Positions 21,575 through 31,612 of a stretch of DNA of 64,000 nt are shown in pieces (the stretch's first letter is position 1; every line of letters begins with the position of its first letter). The DNA comes from Georgenia satyanarayanai (GTDB lineage: Bacteria; Actinomycetota; Actinomycetes; Actinomycetales; Actinomycetaceae). The translations under genes and the position numbers were made by a program. The notes beneath the pieces were generated by a model. That model saw only the letters and a program-made list of their open reading frames with translations, had not been told where the DNA came from and made no database searches. The stretch is from positions 1 to 64,000 of the forward strand of contig NZ_UETB01000006.1 in the NCBI RefSeq assembly GCF_900116375.1, read 5' to 3'.

Positions 21575-22467
21575 TGCTCCACGCGACCACCCCGGCCCAC
21601 GAGAAGCGCGCCGCCCTGCGGCGGCGCCTCGCGGGGGAGGACCTCCTCGAGCTGCCCGGGGCCTTCAACCCGCTCTCGGCCCGGCTCATCGAGGAGCGCG
21701 GCTTCGACGGCGTCTACATCTCCGGCGCCGTCCTCTCCGCGGACCTCGGCCTGCCCGACATCGGGCTGACGACGCTGAGCGAGGTCGCCGCGCGCAGCGG
21801 CCAGATCGCCCGCGTCACCGAGCTGCCCGCACTCGTCGACGCCGACACCGGCTTCGGCGAGCCGATGAACGTCGCCCGCTCGGTCCAGGTGCTCGAGGAC
21901 GCCGGGGTAGCCGGTCTGCACATCGAGGACCAGGTCAACCCCAAGCGGTGCGGCCATCTCGACGGCAAGCAGGTGGTCGAGGAGGGGACGGCGCTGCGCC
22001 GCATCCGGGCCGCCGTCGACGCCCGCCGCGACCCCGGCCTGCTCGTCGTCGCGCGCACCGACGTCCGCGCCGTCGACGGCCTGGACGCCGCCGTCGACCG
22101 TGCCCGCGCGCTCGTCGACGCGGGGGCGGACGCCGTCTTCCCCGAGGCCATGGCCAGCCTCGAGGAGTTCGAGGCCGTCGCCTCCGCCGTCGGCGTCCCG
22201 GTCCTGGCCAACATGACCGAGTTCGGCAAGTCCGAGCTCTTCACCACCGCCCAGCTCGCCGCGGCGGGGGTGCGGATGGTCATCTACCCCGTCTCCCTGC
22301 TCCGCCTCGCCATGGGCGCGGCGGAGCGCGGGCTCGACACGCTGCGCCGCGACGGCTCGCTGCGCGAGGAGGTCCCCGCGATGCAGACCCGCGCCCGGCT
22401 CTACGAGCTGCTCGACTACTCCTCCTACACGCACTTCGACGCCGACGTCTACAACTTCCGACTCTGA
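21574..22467 (+). CDS. prpB: 2-methylisocitrate lyase
   Basis: PrpB cleaves 2-methylisocitrate to pyruvate and succinate. The 297-residue product has the catalytic signature KRCGH at about 123-127, preceded by LHIEDQVNP, and the ADTGFG metal site. Length is normal for PrpB and shorter than isocitrate lyase. The ATG overlaps the prpD stop and prpC follows after 20 nt. Confidence 0.96.
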   Translation: MLHATTPAHEKRAALRRRLAGEDLLELPGAFNPLSARLIEERGFDGVYISGAVLSADLGLPDIGLTTLSEVAARSGQIARVTELPALVDADTGFGEPMNVARSVQVLEDAGVAGLHIEDQVNPKRCGHLDGKQVVEEGTALRRIRAAVDARRDPGLLVVARTDVRAVDGLDAAVDRARALVDAGADAVFPEAMASLEEFEAVASAVGVPVLANMTEFGKSELFTTAQLAAAGVRMVIYPVSLLRLAMGAAERGLDTLRRDGSLREEVPAMQTRARLYELLDYSSYTHFDADVYNFRL

Positions 22468-22487
22468 ACGCCGCAAGGGAGCGAGCC

Positions 22488-23600
22488 ATGAGCGAAGAGA
22501 TCCGCAAGGGCCTGGTGGGCGTCGTCGCCGACACCACGGCCGTCTCGGAGGTCGACCCGGAGACCAGCTCGCTGCTCTACCGCGGCTACCCGGTCCCCGA
22601 GCTGGCCGAGCGCTGCACCTTCGAGGAGGTCGCCTACCTCCTGTGGCACGGCGAGCTGCCCGCACCGCTCGAGCGTGTCGCCTTCGAGGGGGAGGGACGC
22701 GCCCAGCGGGCACTGTCGGACCGGGTACGGGCCGCCGTCGACCTCGTCCCGACGGCGGCACACCCGATGGACGTCCTGCGCACCGCCGTCAGCGTCCTCG
22801 GGGCGAACGACCGGCGCGTGGGCGACCGCGCGGCGGACGCCGGCAAGGCCGTGGGCCTGCTCAGCCAGATCCCGGCCGTCATCGCCTACGACCAGCGTCG
22901 CCGGCGCGGCGAGGAGCTCGTCGCACCCCGCCCGGACCTCGGGTTCATCGAGAACTTCCTCCACATGACCTTCGGGGAGGTGCCCGACCCCGTCGTCGTC
23001 GACGCCTTCCGGGTCTCCCTCATCCTCTACGCCGAGCACTCCTTCAACGCCTCGACCTTCACCGCACGGGTCATCACCTCCACCGGCGCGGACCTGTACT
23101 CCGCCGTCGTCGGCGCGATCGGCGCGCTCAAGGGGCCGCTGCACGGCGGCGCCAACGAGGCGGTCATGGCGGTGCTCGAGGAGGTCGGCGAGGCGGGACG
23201 CGCGGAGGAGTGGGTGGACCGGGCGCTCGCGGAGAAGCGCAAGGTCATGGGCTTCGGTCACCGTGTCTACAAGCACGGCGACTCGCGGGTCCCGACGATG
23301 AAGGCGGCCCTGGACCGGCTCGTCGAGCGCACCGGCAACCAGGAGCTGCTCGCGCTCTACGACGCGATCGAGGCGGCGATGGTCGCCCGCACGGGCATCC
23401 GGCCCAACCTCGACTACCCCTCGGGGCCCGCCTACCACCTCATGGGCTTCGACACCGCGACGTTCACGCCGCTGTTCGTCGCGGCACGCGTGACCGGGTG
23501 GACGGCGCACATCATGGAGCAGGCCGCGGACAACGCGCTCATCCGGCCGCTGTCCGCCTACGTCGGGCCGACCGAGCGGCACCTGGGTCCCCGCACCTGA
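22488..23600 (+). CDS. prpC: 2-methylcitrate synthase / citrate synthase
   Basis: PrpC condenses propionyl-CoA with oxaloacetate. The 370-residue enzyme shows the catalytic triad regions: GPLHGGANE (His near 219), GFGHRVYK (His near 256) and LDYPSGPAY (Asp near 308). Its length fits the short Gram-positive citrate synthase type, and many of these accept acetyl-CoA as well. GGGAG is 6 nt upstream. No prpR-type regulator or acnD is in the cluster. Confidence 0.95.
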   Translation: MSEEIRKGLVGVVADTTAVSEVDPETSSLLYRGYPVPELAERCTFEEVAYLLWHGELPAPLERVAFEGEGRAQRALSDRVRAAVDLVPTAAHPMDVLRTAVSVLGANDRRVGDRAADAGKAVGLLSQIPAVIAYDQRRRRGEELVAPRPDLGFIENFLHMTFGEVPDPVVVDAFRVSLILYAEHSFNASTFTARVITSTGADLYSAVVGAIGALKGPLHGGANEAVMAVLEEVGEAGRAEEWVDRALAEKRKVMGFGHRVYKHGDSRVPTMKAALDRLVERTGNQELLALYDAIEAAMVARTGIRPNLDYPSGPAYHLMGFDTATFTPLFVAARVTGWTAHIMEQAADNALIRPLSAYVGPTERHLGPRT

Positions 23601-23645
23601 CGGACGGTGCGGCCCGTGCAGCGGTAGAGGTGGCAGGATCGGAGG

Positions 23646-26525
23646 GTGACCGACCTCGTGACCGACCAGCGCACCGACCTCGTCGCCTCCCTGCGCCGGG
23701 CCGTCGACGGCGACGTCCACGACGACACGCTCCACCGCGGTCTGTACTCCACCGACGCCTCGAACTACCGGGTGGTGCCCGACGTCGTCGTCATCCCCCG
23801 CGACGTCGACGACGCGCGCGCCGCCCTCGACACCGCGCGGCGGCTGGGCGCACCGGTCACCACGCGCGGCGGCGGGACGTCGATCGCCGGCAACTCCATC
23901 GGCCCCGGCGTCGTCATCGACTTCTCCCGCCACGTCAACCGCATCCTCGAGCTCGACCCCGAGGCTCGCACCGCGCGCGTGGAGCCGGGTGTCGTCATGT
24001 CCGACCTGCAGCGCGCCGCCAAGCCGCACGGGCTGCGCTTCGGGCCCGACCCCTCGACCCAGAACCGGGCCACCTTCGGCGGGATGATCGGCAACAACGC
24101 CTGCGGGCCGCACGCCGTCGCCTACGGCCGCACCGCGGACAACGTCTCCGGCCTCGACGTCGTCGACGGCACCGGCCGGTCCTTCACCGCGGGGCGCGGC
24201 AGCCTCGACGCCGTGCCCGGCCTGGACGGGCTCGTCCGGGCCAACCTGGCGACGATCCGCACCGAGCTGGGCCGCTTCAAGCGGCAGGTCTCCGGCTACA
24301 GCCTCGAGCACCTCCTGCCCGAGAACGGGGCGGACCTCGCCAAGATGCTCGTCGGCACCGAGGGCACGCTCGTCACCGTGCTCGGGGCCACCGTCGACCT
24401 CGTCCCCGTGCCCAGCGCGCCGGTGCTCGTCGCGCTCGGCTACCCGGACATGGCCTCCGCCGCGGACGCCGTGCCCGCGCTGCTCGCCCACGACCCGCTC
24501 GCCGTCGAGGGCATCGACGCCCGGCTCGTCGACGTCGTGCGCCGCCACCACGGGCCGCAGGCCGTCCCCGAGCTGCCGCGCGGCGCGGGCTGGCTCCTCG
24601 TCGAGGTCGGCGGGCAGGACGACGCCGACGCGCTCGACCGGGCGCGCCGCCTCGCCGCGGACGCCGGGACCGACGCCGTCGCCGTCGTGCCGGCCGGCCC
24701 GCAGGCCGAGGCGCTGTGGCGGATCCGCGCCGACGGCGCCGGGCTGGGCGGGCGCACGCCGTCCGGCGCGCAGGGCTGGCCCGGCTGGGAGGACGCCGCC
24801 GTCCCGCCGGAGAAGCTGGGCGCCTACCTGCGCGACTTCGAGGCGCTCATGGCCGACCACGGGGTCGACGGCCTCCTGTACGGCCACTTCGGCGACGGCT
24901 GCATGCACGTGCGCATCGACCTGCCGCTCGACACGCCCGACGGCATCAGGCCGTCCCGCGACTTCCTCGTCGCCTCCGCCGAGCTCGTCACCTCCTACGG
25001 CGGGTCGCTGTCCGGCGAGCACGGGGACGGCCGCGCCCGCAGCGAGCTGCTCCCGCTCATGTACAGCCCGGGGACGATCGACCTCTTCGGGCAGGTCAAG
25101 ACGCTCTTCGACCCGGCCGAGCAGCTCAATCCGGGCGTGCTCGTGCGCCCGCGCCCGCTCGACGCGGACCTGCGGCGTCCCCACGCCCGGCCGCTGCTGC
25201 CCGTGGCCGGTGGCTTCACCTTCCACGAGGACGGCGGGGACCTCACCACCGCGGCCCACCGCTGCACCGGCGTGGGCAAGTGCCGTGCCGACACCTCCGC
25301 GGCCGGCGGCTTCATGTGCCCGTCCTTCCGGGCGACGCACGAGGAGAAGGACGTGACCCGCGGCCGGGCGCGCATGCTCCAGGAGCTGGCCAACGGCACC
25401 CTCGTGGCCGACGTGCGCAGCCCCGCCCTGCACGAGTCCCTCGACCTGTGCCTGTCCTGCAAGGCCTGCTCGAGCGACTGCCCGGCCGGGGTCGACATGG
25501 CGCGGTACAAGTCCGAGGTGCTCCACCGCAGCTACCGGGGCCGGCTGCGGCCGGTCAACCACTACGCCCTCGGCTGGCTGCCGCGCTGGGCCGGGCTCGT
25601 CACCCGTGTGCCCGCCGTCGCGCGCCTCGTCAACGCCGTCCTCGGCGTGCGCCCCGTGGCGAGGCTGGTGATGCGGGCCGGTGGCATGGACACCAGGCGC
25701 CAGATGGTGTCGTTCGCGACGGAGCGCTTCTCCAGGTGGGCCACGAAGCACGACGTCACGTCCGGCGTCCAGACGTCGGCCGGGTGGGACCAGGCGGAGC
25801 GGCGGCGGGTGCTGCTGTGGGCGGACTCGTTCTCCGAGACGCTCGACGGTGCCGGTGCCCGTGCCATGGTGCGGGTGCTGCGCGACGCGGGGTACGAGGT
25901 GGTCGTGCCCGACGAGCAGGCGTGCTGCGGCCTCACCTGGATCTCCACCGGCCAGCTCGACGGCGCACGCCGCCAGCTCGAGCACACGATGTCGGTCCTC
26001 GCGCCCTTCGCCGCGAACGGCGTCCCGATCGTCGGTGTCGAGCCCTCGTGCACGGGCGTCCTGCGCGACGACCTCCTCGACCTCTTCCCCGAGGACCCTC
26101 GCGCGCGGATGATCGCCGAGAGCACCCACACCCTGGCCGAGCTCCTCACCGCCCCGGCGCCGCTCGGGCCGGGGGAGGAGTGGCAGCCGCCGTCGCTCGA
26201 GGGTGTCGAGGTCGTCGCGCAGCCGCACTGCCACCACCACTCCGTCATGGGCTGGGAGGCCGACGCCGCGATCCTCGCCAGGGCCGGCGCGCAGGTCACC
26301 CGGCTCGCCGGCTGCTGCGGGCTGGCCGGGAACTTCGGCATGGAGAAGGGCCACTACGACGTCTCCGTCCAGGTCGCGGAGAACGCGCTGCTCCCCGCGC
26401 TGCGGGAGGCCGGACCCGAGGCGGTCTACCTCGCCGACGGCTACTCCTGCCGGACGCAGGCCGCCCAGCTCGCCGGCCGCCAGGGCGTCCACCTCGCCCA
26501 GCTCCTCGCCGGCGAGCGCCGCTGA
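23646..26525 (+). CDS. FAD- and Fe-S-containing D-lactate (2-hydroxyacid) dehydrogenase
   Basis: This 959-residue protein joins three parts: an FAD-binding PCMH domain (about residues 33-250, with TTRGGGTSIAGNS), the GlcD-type C-terminal cap (FGDGCMHVR, SGEHGDGRARSE), and a Fe-S/CCG module. The latter has CLSCKACSSDCP near 601-612, a second cysteine group near 540-560, and two CCG motifs (ACCG near 758, GCCGLAG near 888). The layout is that of membrane-associated D-lactate dehydrogenases passing electrons to quinone. It may supply pyruvate to PPDK. A CAGGAT -10-like hexamer ends 6 nt before the GTG; a later GTG at 23658 is the alternative start. Confidence 0.85.
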   Translation: MTDLVTDQRTDLVASLRRAVDGDVHDDTLHRGLYSTDASNYRVVPDVVVIPRDVDDARAALDTARRLGAPVTTRGGGTSIAGNSIGPGVVIDFSRHVNRILELDPEARTARVEPGVVMSDLQRAAKPHGLRFGPDPSTQNRATFGGMIGNNACGPHAVAYGRTADNVSGLDVVDGTGRSFTAGRGSLDAVPGLDGLVRANLATIRTELGRFKRQVSGYSLEHLLPENGADLAKMLVGTEGTLVTVLGATVDLVPVPSAPVLVALGYPDMASAADAVPALLAHDPLAVEGIDARLVDVVRRHHGPQAVPELPRGAGWLLVEVGGQDDADALDRARRLAADAGTDAVAVVPAGPQAEALWRIRADGAGLGGRTPSGAQGWPGWEDAAVPPEKLGAYLRDFEALMADHGVDGLLYGHFGDGCMHVRIDLPLDTPDGIRPSRDFLVASAELVTSYGGSLSGEHGDGRARSELLPLMYSPGTIDLFGQVKTLFDPAEQLNPGVLVRPRPLDADLRRPHARPLLPVAGGFTFHEDGGDLTTAAHRCTGVGKCRADTSAAGGFMCPSFRATHEEKDVTRGRARMLQELANGTLVADVRSPALHESLDLCLSCKACSSDCPAGVDMARYKSEVLHRSYRGRLRPVNHYALGWLPRWAGLVTRVPAVARLVNAVLGVRPVARLVMRAGGMDTRRQMVSFATERFSRWATKHDVTSGVQTSAGWDQAERRRVLLWADSFSETLDGAGARAMVRVLRDAGYEVVVPDEQACCGLTWISTGQLDGARRQLEHTMSVLAPFAANGVPIVGVEPSCTGVLRDDLLDLFPEDPRARMIAESTHTLAELLTAPAPLGPGEEWQPPSLEGVEVVAQPHCHHHSVMGWEADAAILARAGAQVTRLAGCCGLAGNFGMEKGHYDVSVQVAENALLPALREAGPEAVYLADGYSCRTQAAQLAGRQGVHLAQLLAGERR

Positions 26526-26676
26526 CCCCCTGCGCTCCCGGCGGTCCGCGCGCTGTCGGTGGCACGGGCCGGGGAGGCGCTGAGAACCGTCCTTTCGAGG
26601 GGCCCCGCGAGCCCTTGAGAGGCGGGGGTGGCATGAGAAGATGACCCCGGTCCCCACGCGAGAGTTCAGGTCGAGT

Positions 26677-27786
26677 ATGCCGCTGTTCGAGTTCGAGGCC
26701 GGCCAGCTGATCCCGGCGCAGATCGGCCACGCCGTCACCGACCCCGTCGACCCCGCCGTGCTCGACGCCGTCCGGGCACAGGTCCTGGAGATGCTCCGGC
26801 TGCCCGTCTTCCCCGTCACCTGGCAGGACGACGACGGCGCCCCGCGCCTCACCGCGATGGACCCCGCCGGCCACGTCGTCAGCGTCGAGGTGCTCGAGCG
26901 GCTCGACGCCCGTGCCCTCGTCGCCGCCCTCGGACGGGCCGGTCACTCCGCCGAGCGCGGCTGGATCGACGTCGCCCGCAGCTACCCCACCGGCGTGGGT
27001 GCCTTCCGTCGGGACTGGAACGCCTTCCGCGAGTCGCAGCCGGTCGGGACGGTCGTCACCGCCCGGGTGCACGTCGTCGCCGCGCAGATCGACGACGACG
27101 CCCGGCAGGCCCTCGACGCGCTCGCCGGGGCAGGGGTCGTCGTCCACGAGCTCGCGGTCCGGGTGATGTCGAGCGGTCGGCTCTTCCTCGACGTCACCGA
27201 GGTCAGCGTGCCCGTCGCCCCGCTGCCGTGGCTGCTGCCCGGCCGCACGGTCGCCGCCCTCGAGGCGTCGTCCCCCGGACTGCCCGAGCCGCCTCCCGCC
27301 GAGGACGTGCCGGCACCCGCGAGGCCGGCGCACGGCCGTCGTGCCGCCGCTCCGGCGGCCGCGGACCCCGCACCCGCCGAGCCCGCACACGCGGCGCCCG
27401 AGGGCGCCGCGTCGGGCCAGCACGCCGAGCCCACGCCCGGGCCCGGGCAGCCGGCCGCCCCGGACGAGGACCTGCTCGGCATCGGCGAGATGCTCGGCGG
27501 GCCGGCCACCCTGGTGTGGACCCGTGACGGTGGCCGCGGCGAGGCGACGCTCCGGACCGACGGGTGGATCGTCGTCGAGGGCCGCTCCTTCGGGGCGCCC
27601 GAGGCCGCGGCCGGCGCCGTCGCCGGCGAGCCGGTCACCGCCGGCGCGTGGGACGCGTGGCGCTTCGGCGAGGAGGGGCCGAGCCTGCACGAGGCGCGCG
27701 AGGAGCTGCGCGCCCTCCGCGCGCGCGGGCGCCGCCGGGCGGGCTCGGGGCTCAGGCGTCGGCGTAGGCGCGCAGCCAGCGAGTGA
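26677..27786 (+). CDS. RAMA-domain protein of unknown function
   Basis: The 369-residue product has an N-terminal domain (residues 1-190, beginning MPLFEFEAGQLIPAQIG, with YPTGVGAFRRDWNAFRES) that I cannot name, a Pro/Ala/Glu linker (about 200-270), and a C-terminal segment matching the RAMA pattern: ATLRTDGWIVVEGRSF, then APEAAAGAVAG and GAWDAWRF. RAMA domains occur with DNA methylases and restriction enzymes and are thought to recognise modified DNA. No methylase is nearby. The tail is very Arg-rich, which fits nucleic-acid contact. Start could also be the ATG at 26641. The 3' end overlaps the convergent hydrolase by 35 nt. Confidence 0.65.
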   Translation: MPLFEFEAGQLIPAQIGHAVTDPVDPAVLDAVRAQVLEMLRLPVFPVTWQDDDGAPRLTAMDPAGHVVSVEVLERLDARALVAALGRAGHSAERGWIDVARSYPTGVGAFRRDWNAFRESQPVGTVVTARVHVVAAQIDDDARQALDALAGAGVVVHELAVRVMSSGRLFLDVTEVSVPVAPLPWLLPGRTVAALEASSPGLPEPPPAEDVPAPARPAHGRRAAAPAAADPAPAEPAHAAPEGAASGQHAEPTPGPGQPAAPDEDLLGIGEMLGGPATLVWTRDGGRGEATLRTDGWIVVEGRSFGAPEAAAGAVAGEPVTAGAWDAWRFGEEGPSLHEAREELRALRARGRRRAGSGLRRRRRRAASE

Positions 27787-28903
27787 GCTCCTCGTAGGCC
27801 CAGCCGCGGACCGCGGCGGGGGAGAGCAGGACGTCGTGGACGGCGTCGCGTACCCGCGCGACCGTGACGAGCGGCCCCAGCCCGAGCGCGCGGCGCGCGG
27901 TGAGCTCGGCGTCGATGACCGTGTCCGCGCCGCGCATCTGCTCCGACCACCTCGGCCCGAACAGTGACTTGTCCGAGACGAGGACGAGCACCGGGCAGGT
28001 GATGTCGAGGCCGGCCGCCACCTGACCGTGGCCGGCGAGGACGGCGGCCAGCCAGCCGGGACGGATCGGGGCGCTGGGGGTCGTGCGCCAGGCGGGCTCG
28101 AGCGGCCAGCCGGTGTGCGCGGGGTCGGTCAGCTGCTCCGGGCCGAGCTCGGGCAGGGTGTCCTCGCCGTCCGTCGCGTCCCCCGCCCGCCCGGCGAGGA
28201 TGCGGCTGTAGAAGCCGAGGTCCCTGAGGGGCAGGGCCGCCGTCGGCTGGTAGCGGGCGAGGGTCTCGATGACCGGGTGCCCCAGCGTGCGCAGGATCCA
28301 CGAGCCCTGCAGCTCCAGCCACGGGGCGTTGAGGACGAGGGCACGCAGCGCACCGGGATGGCGGTGGGCCCACAGCGCGGCGGTGAGGCCGCCGGTCGAG
28401 TGACCCATGAGGACGACGTCGCCGAGGTCGGGGTGGTCGGCGCGGATGAGAGCGCGCGCGGCGTGGATCTCCTCGTCGTAGGTCGACAGGGACTCGACGT
28501 ACCCGCGGAGCTGACCGGGGCGCAGGCTGCGTCCGTAGCGGCGCAGGTCGAGGGCGTAGAACGCGGCGCCCTCCGCGGCGCACCGGCGGGCGAGCTCGCG
28601 CTGGTGGAAGTAGTCGTTCCACCCGTGCAGGTGGAGCATGACGAAACGCGGCGGGGCGGCCGGTGGCCCGTCCGGGTCGTCCTCGGGCCGGTAGCGCACG
28701 ACGGTGGCGACGACGGGACCGTCCTCGTCCGGCAGCAGCTCGACGGTGCGGGCGGTGAAGCCGTCGCCGAGGACGTCCGGGCCCCAGCGGCCCACGGGCG
28801 CGACCGGCAGCTCACCGAGGGCGGCGTCGGGGTCGTAGCGGCCCTCCTCCTCGGGGGCGTCCTCGACGTCGGGGGTCGGGCGCAGGAAGGGGATGCTCGG
28901 CAC
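27752..28903 (-). CDS. Alpha/beta hydrolase, lysophospholipase-like
   Basis: The 383-residue product has the Hydrolase_4 fold: the oxyanion region LHLHGWNDY, the nucleophile motif GHSTGG and a catalytic-acid segment VLVLVSDKS, with a His in AVHDVLLS. There is no signal peptide, so it is cytoplasmic. The N-terminal 85 residues before the core are acidic and unusual. GTG was taken as the start because no ATG is available in frame nearby. It overlaps the 3' end of the RAMA gene tail-to-tail. Confidence 0.8.
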   Translation of the reverse strand: MPSIPFLRPTPDVEDAPEEEGRYDPDAALGELPVAPVGRWGPDVLGDGFTARTVELLPDEDGPVVATVVRYRPEDDPDGPPAAPPRFVMLHLHGWNDYFHQRELARRCAAEGAAFYALDLRRYGRSLRPGQLRGYVESLSTYDEEIHAARALIRADHPDLGDVVLMGHSTGGLTAALWAHRHPGALRALVLNAPWLELQGSWILRTLGHPVIETLARYQPTAALPLRDLGFYSRILAGRAGDATDGEDTLPELGPEQLTDPAHTGWPLEPAWRTTPSAPIRPGWLAAVLAGHGQVAAGLDITCPVLVLVSDKSLFGPRWSEQMRGADTVIDAELTARRALGLGPLVTVARVRDAVHDVLLSPAAVRGWAYEELTRWLRAYADA

Positions 28904-28941
28904 CCGCCCATGGTCGCCCGGACGGACGCGCGGCGCACGCG

Positions 28942-30153
28942 TCAGGACCGGGCGACCTGCTTGAGGAAGCCGCCGAGGTGCCGGGTGACCTGGTCGTGCT
29001 CGATGAGGAACCCGTCGTGGCCGTAGGGCGAGCGCAGGTAGCGGACCGGTCCGGAGCCGGGCACGCCGGCGGCGATGCGCTCCGACTCGTGCGGGAGGAA
29101 CAGGCGGTCGGACTCGACGGCGATGACGAGGACGTCCGCCGTCACCTCCGCCAGCGCGGCCTCGACCCCGCCGCGGTCGCGGCCGACGTCGTGGGTGAGC
29201 ATCGAGCGGGTGAGGGCGAGGTAGCTGTTGGCGTCGAAGCGCTGGGCGAGCTTGGTGCCGTGGTGGTCCAGGTAGGACTGGACCGCGAAGCGACCGCCGA
29301 GCAGCGGTTCCTCGGCGTGCTGAGGGAGACGCCCGAAGCGGCCCTCCAGCTCCTCGGCGCTGCGGTAGGTCGTGTGGGCGATGCGGCGGGCCAGCGCGAG
29401 GCCGGCGTGCGGACCCTGTCCGGGCGGGGCGTCGTAGTAGTCGCCGCCGCGGAAGTTCCCGTCGAGCTCGATCGCGGAGATCTGGGCGTGCGCCCACGCG
29501 ATCTGGTCCGCCGTCGTCTGCGCGCCTGAGGCGATGACCGCCGCCGAGCGGACCCGGGACGGGGCGGTGATGGCCCACTCGAGCACCCGGTGCCCGCCCA
29601 TGGAGGCGCCGACGACGTGCGCCCACTGCCCGATGCCCAGCCGGTCGCTCAGCTCGAGCTCGGCGGCCACCTGGTCGCGGACGGTGACGCTGGGGAAGCG
29701 GCTGCCCCACGGGGTGCCGTCCGGCGCGGGCGAGGACGGCCCGGTGGAGCCCTGGCAGCCGCCCAGGACGTTGACGGCGACGACGAACCAGCGGTCGGTG
29801 TCGATCGCCAGGCCCGGTCCCACGACGGCCGACCACCAGCCGGGGCTGGGGTGGGCCGGGCCGGCCGGACCGGCGACGTGCGCGTCCCCCGTGAGCGCGT
29901 GGCAGATGAGCACCGCGTTGTCGCGGGCCGGGGTGAGCTCGCCCCACGTCTCGTAGGCCAGCGTGACCGCGGGCAGCCGGCCACCGGCCTCGAGGTGGAG
30001 CGAGCCGATGTCGAGGAACTGCCGCTGCCCGGGCCCGTGCTCGGGACGCCAGGCCCCGGTGGCGGGGAGCGCCTCGGAGTCGAGGCGTGCCCGCACGCGG
30101 TGAGCGGTGGCCTGACCGCTCACCGCGTGCGGGCGGCGCTCCTCGGGGGACAC
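28942..30153 (-). CDS. metX: Homoserine O-acetyltransferase
   Basis: MetX acetylates homoserine, the first committed step towards methionine in the direct sulfhydrylation route. The 403-residue product has GGCQGSTGPSS, the nucleophile motif GASMGGHRVLEW and the C-terminal YGHDGFLIEHD carrying the catalytic His, all standard for the family. It starts with GTG only 4 nt after the metY stop, so metY and metX form one transcript in that order. Confidence 0.95.
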   Translation of the reverse strand: MSPEERRPHAVSGQATAHRVRARLDSEALPATGAWRPEHGPGQRQFLDIGSLHLEAGGRLPAVTLAYETWGELTPARDNAVLICHALTGDAHVAGPAGPAHPSPGWWSAVVGPGLAIDTDRWFVVAVNVLGGCQGSTGPSSPAPDGTPWGSRFPSVTVRDQVAAELELSDRLGIGQWAHVVGASMGGHRVLEWAITAPSRVRSAAVIASGAQTTADQIAWAHAQISAIELDGNFRGGDYYDAPPGQGPHAGLALARRIAHTTYRSAEELEGRFGRLPQHAEEPLLGGRFAVQSYLDHHGTKLAQRFDANSYLALTRSMLTHDVGRDRGGVEAALAEVTADVLVIAVESDRLFLPHESERIAAGVPGSGPVRYLRSPYGHDGFLIEHDQVTRHLGGFLKQVARS

Positions 30154-30157
30154 GGTC

Positions 30158-31483
30158 CTACTCGCCCCCGACCGCCGCGGCTGCCTGGGAGACCGCGGCC
30201 GCGGCGCGCAGACCCGTCTGCAGGTCGGCGAGGATGTCGTCGATGTGCTCGAGGCCGACCGCGAGGCGCACGAGGCCCGGGCTCACGCCGGCGGCGGCGA
30301 GGGCGGCCTCGTCGAGCTGGGAGTGGGTCGTGGACGCCGGGTGGATGACGAGGGAGCGGACGTCGCCGATGTTGGCGACGTTGGAGTGCAGCTCGAGGGC
30401 GTCGACGAAGGCGATGCCCGCCTCGTAGCCGCCCGCCAGCTCGAAGGTGAGCACGGCGCCGGCGCCCTTGGGGGCGTAGTGCCGGGCGCGCTCGTGCCAC
30501 GGGGAGGACGGCAGGCCCGCGTAGCCGACCTTGGTCACCTGGTCCTCCTGCTCGAGGAACTCGGCGACGCGCTGGGCGTTGGCCACGTGACGCTCCATGC
30601 GCAGCGAGAGCGTCTCGATGCCCTGGCCGATGAGGAAGGCGTTGAACGGGGAGACGGCCGCGCCGATGTCGCGCAGGAGCTGGACGCGCGCCTTGAGGAT
30701 GAAGGCGGGGGCTCCCAGGTCCTTGTAGACCAGACCGTTGTAGCTCGGGTCGGGGGTGTTGTAGTTCGGGTACTTCTCCGGGTCGGCGGACCAGTCGAAC
30801 CGCCCGCCGTCGACGATGGCGCCGGCGATCGAGGTGCCGTGGCCGCCGAGGTACTTGGTGGCCGAGTGGACGACGATGTCCGCGCCGTGCTCGAGCGGGC
30901 GGATGAGGTAGGGCGTGGCCACCGTGTTGTCCACGACGAGCGGCACGCCGTTCTCGTGGGCGATCCCCGAGACGGTCTCGATGTCGAGGACGTCCTGCTT
31001 GGGGTTGGGGATGGTCTCGGCGAAGAAGAGCTTGGTGTTCGGCTGGACCGCGTCGCGCCAGGCCTGGGGGTCGTCGGGGTCGGTGACGAACGTCGTCGTG
31101 ATCCCGTACTTGGGCAGCGTGTGACGCAGGAGGTTGTAGGTGCCGCCGTAGAGGCTGGGGCTGGCGACGACGTGGTCGCCGGCCTCGGCGATGTTGAGGA
31201 TCGCGAAGGTCTCCGCGGCCTGGCCGGAGGCGACGAGGAGCCCGCCCACGCCACCCTCGAGCGCCGCGATGCGGTCCTCGACCGCGCCCTGGGTCGGGTT
31301 GGTGATGCGGGTGTAGATCGGGCCGAGCTCGGCCAGCGCGAAGCGGTTGGCGGCCTGCTCGGCACTGTCGAAGACGTAGGAGGTGGTCTGGTAGATCGGC
31401 AGGGCGCGCGCACCGGTGGCGGGGTCGGGCTGCTGGCCCGCGTGGATCTGCTTGGTCTCGAAGGACCAGGTGGACTCGGTCAT
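30158..31483 (-). CDS. metY: O-acetylhomoserine aminocarboxypropyltransferase (sulfhydrylase)
   Basis: MetY converts O-acetylhomoserine and sulfide into homocysteine using PLP. The 441-residue product has the Cys/Met-metabolism PLP fold, with [10 protein letters not shown] holding the Schiff-base lysine and the region [13 protein letters not shown] typical of MetY. GGAG lies 8 nt before the ATG. A leader of roughly 150 nt precedes it, holding a tiny Met/Cys reading frame, and metX follows. Confidence 0.95.
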   Translation of the reverse strand: MTESTWSFETKQIHAGQQPDPATGARALPIYQTTSYVFDSAEQAANRFALAELGPIYTRITNPTQGAVEDRIAALEGGVGGLLVASGQAAETFAILNIAEAGDHVVASPSLYGGTYNLLRHTLPKYGITTTFVTDPDDPQAWRDAVQPNTKLFFAETIPNPKQDVLDIETVSGIAHENGVPLVVDNTVATPYLIRPLEHGADIVVHSATKYLGGHGTSIAGAIVDGGRFDWSADPEKYPNYNTPDPSYNGLVYKDLGAPAFILKARVQLLRDIGAAVSPFNAFLIGQGIETLSLRMERHVANAQRVAEFLEQEDQVTKVGYAGLPSSPWHERARHYAPKGAGAVLTFELAGGYEAGIAFVDALELHSNVANIGDVRSLVIHPASTTHSQLDEAALAAAGVSPGLVRLAVGLEHIDDILADLQTGLRAAAAVSQAAAAVGGE

Positions 31484-31612
31484 GTCAGTTCTCCAGGGTG
31501 TGGGGGAGCGGGGGCGAGCCGGCTCCCTGCCGTCACGCCGGTCCCGCGGAGGGGGCGGTGGCGCACGGGGGCCTGGCGCCGGGGGCGGCGGGCATGGCAA
31601 CGGTGCGCGGTG
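31484..31612 (-). promoter_or_regulatory. GC-rich metY leader RNA with possible hairpins
   Basis: Between the mini reading frame and metY the RNA can form GGGAGC with GCTCCC (31522-31527 and 31504-31509), just before the metY ribosome binding site, and GCGCAC with GTGCGC (31603-31608 and 31561-31566). Attenuation controlled by translation of the leader peptide is an inference. Confidence 0.4.

Noticed and set aside
22449-26852. Very long open frame on the minus strand (1,467 codons)
   Set aside because: It lies opposite to prpC and the FAD/Fe-S dehydrogenase and has low-complexity Asp/Gly/Val/Arg composition. It is an artefact of GC-rich codon use, like similar frames at 1114-3471 and 44137-47775.
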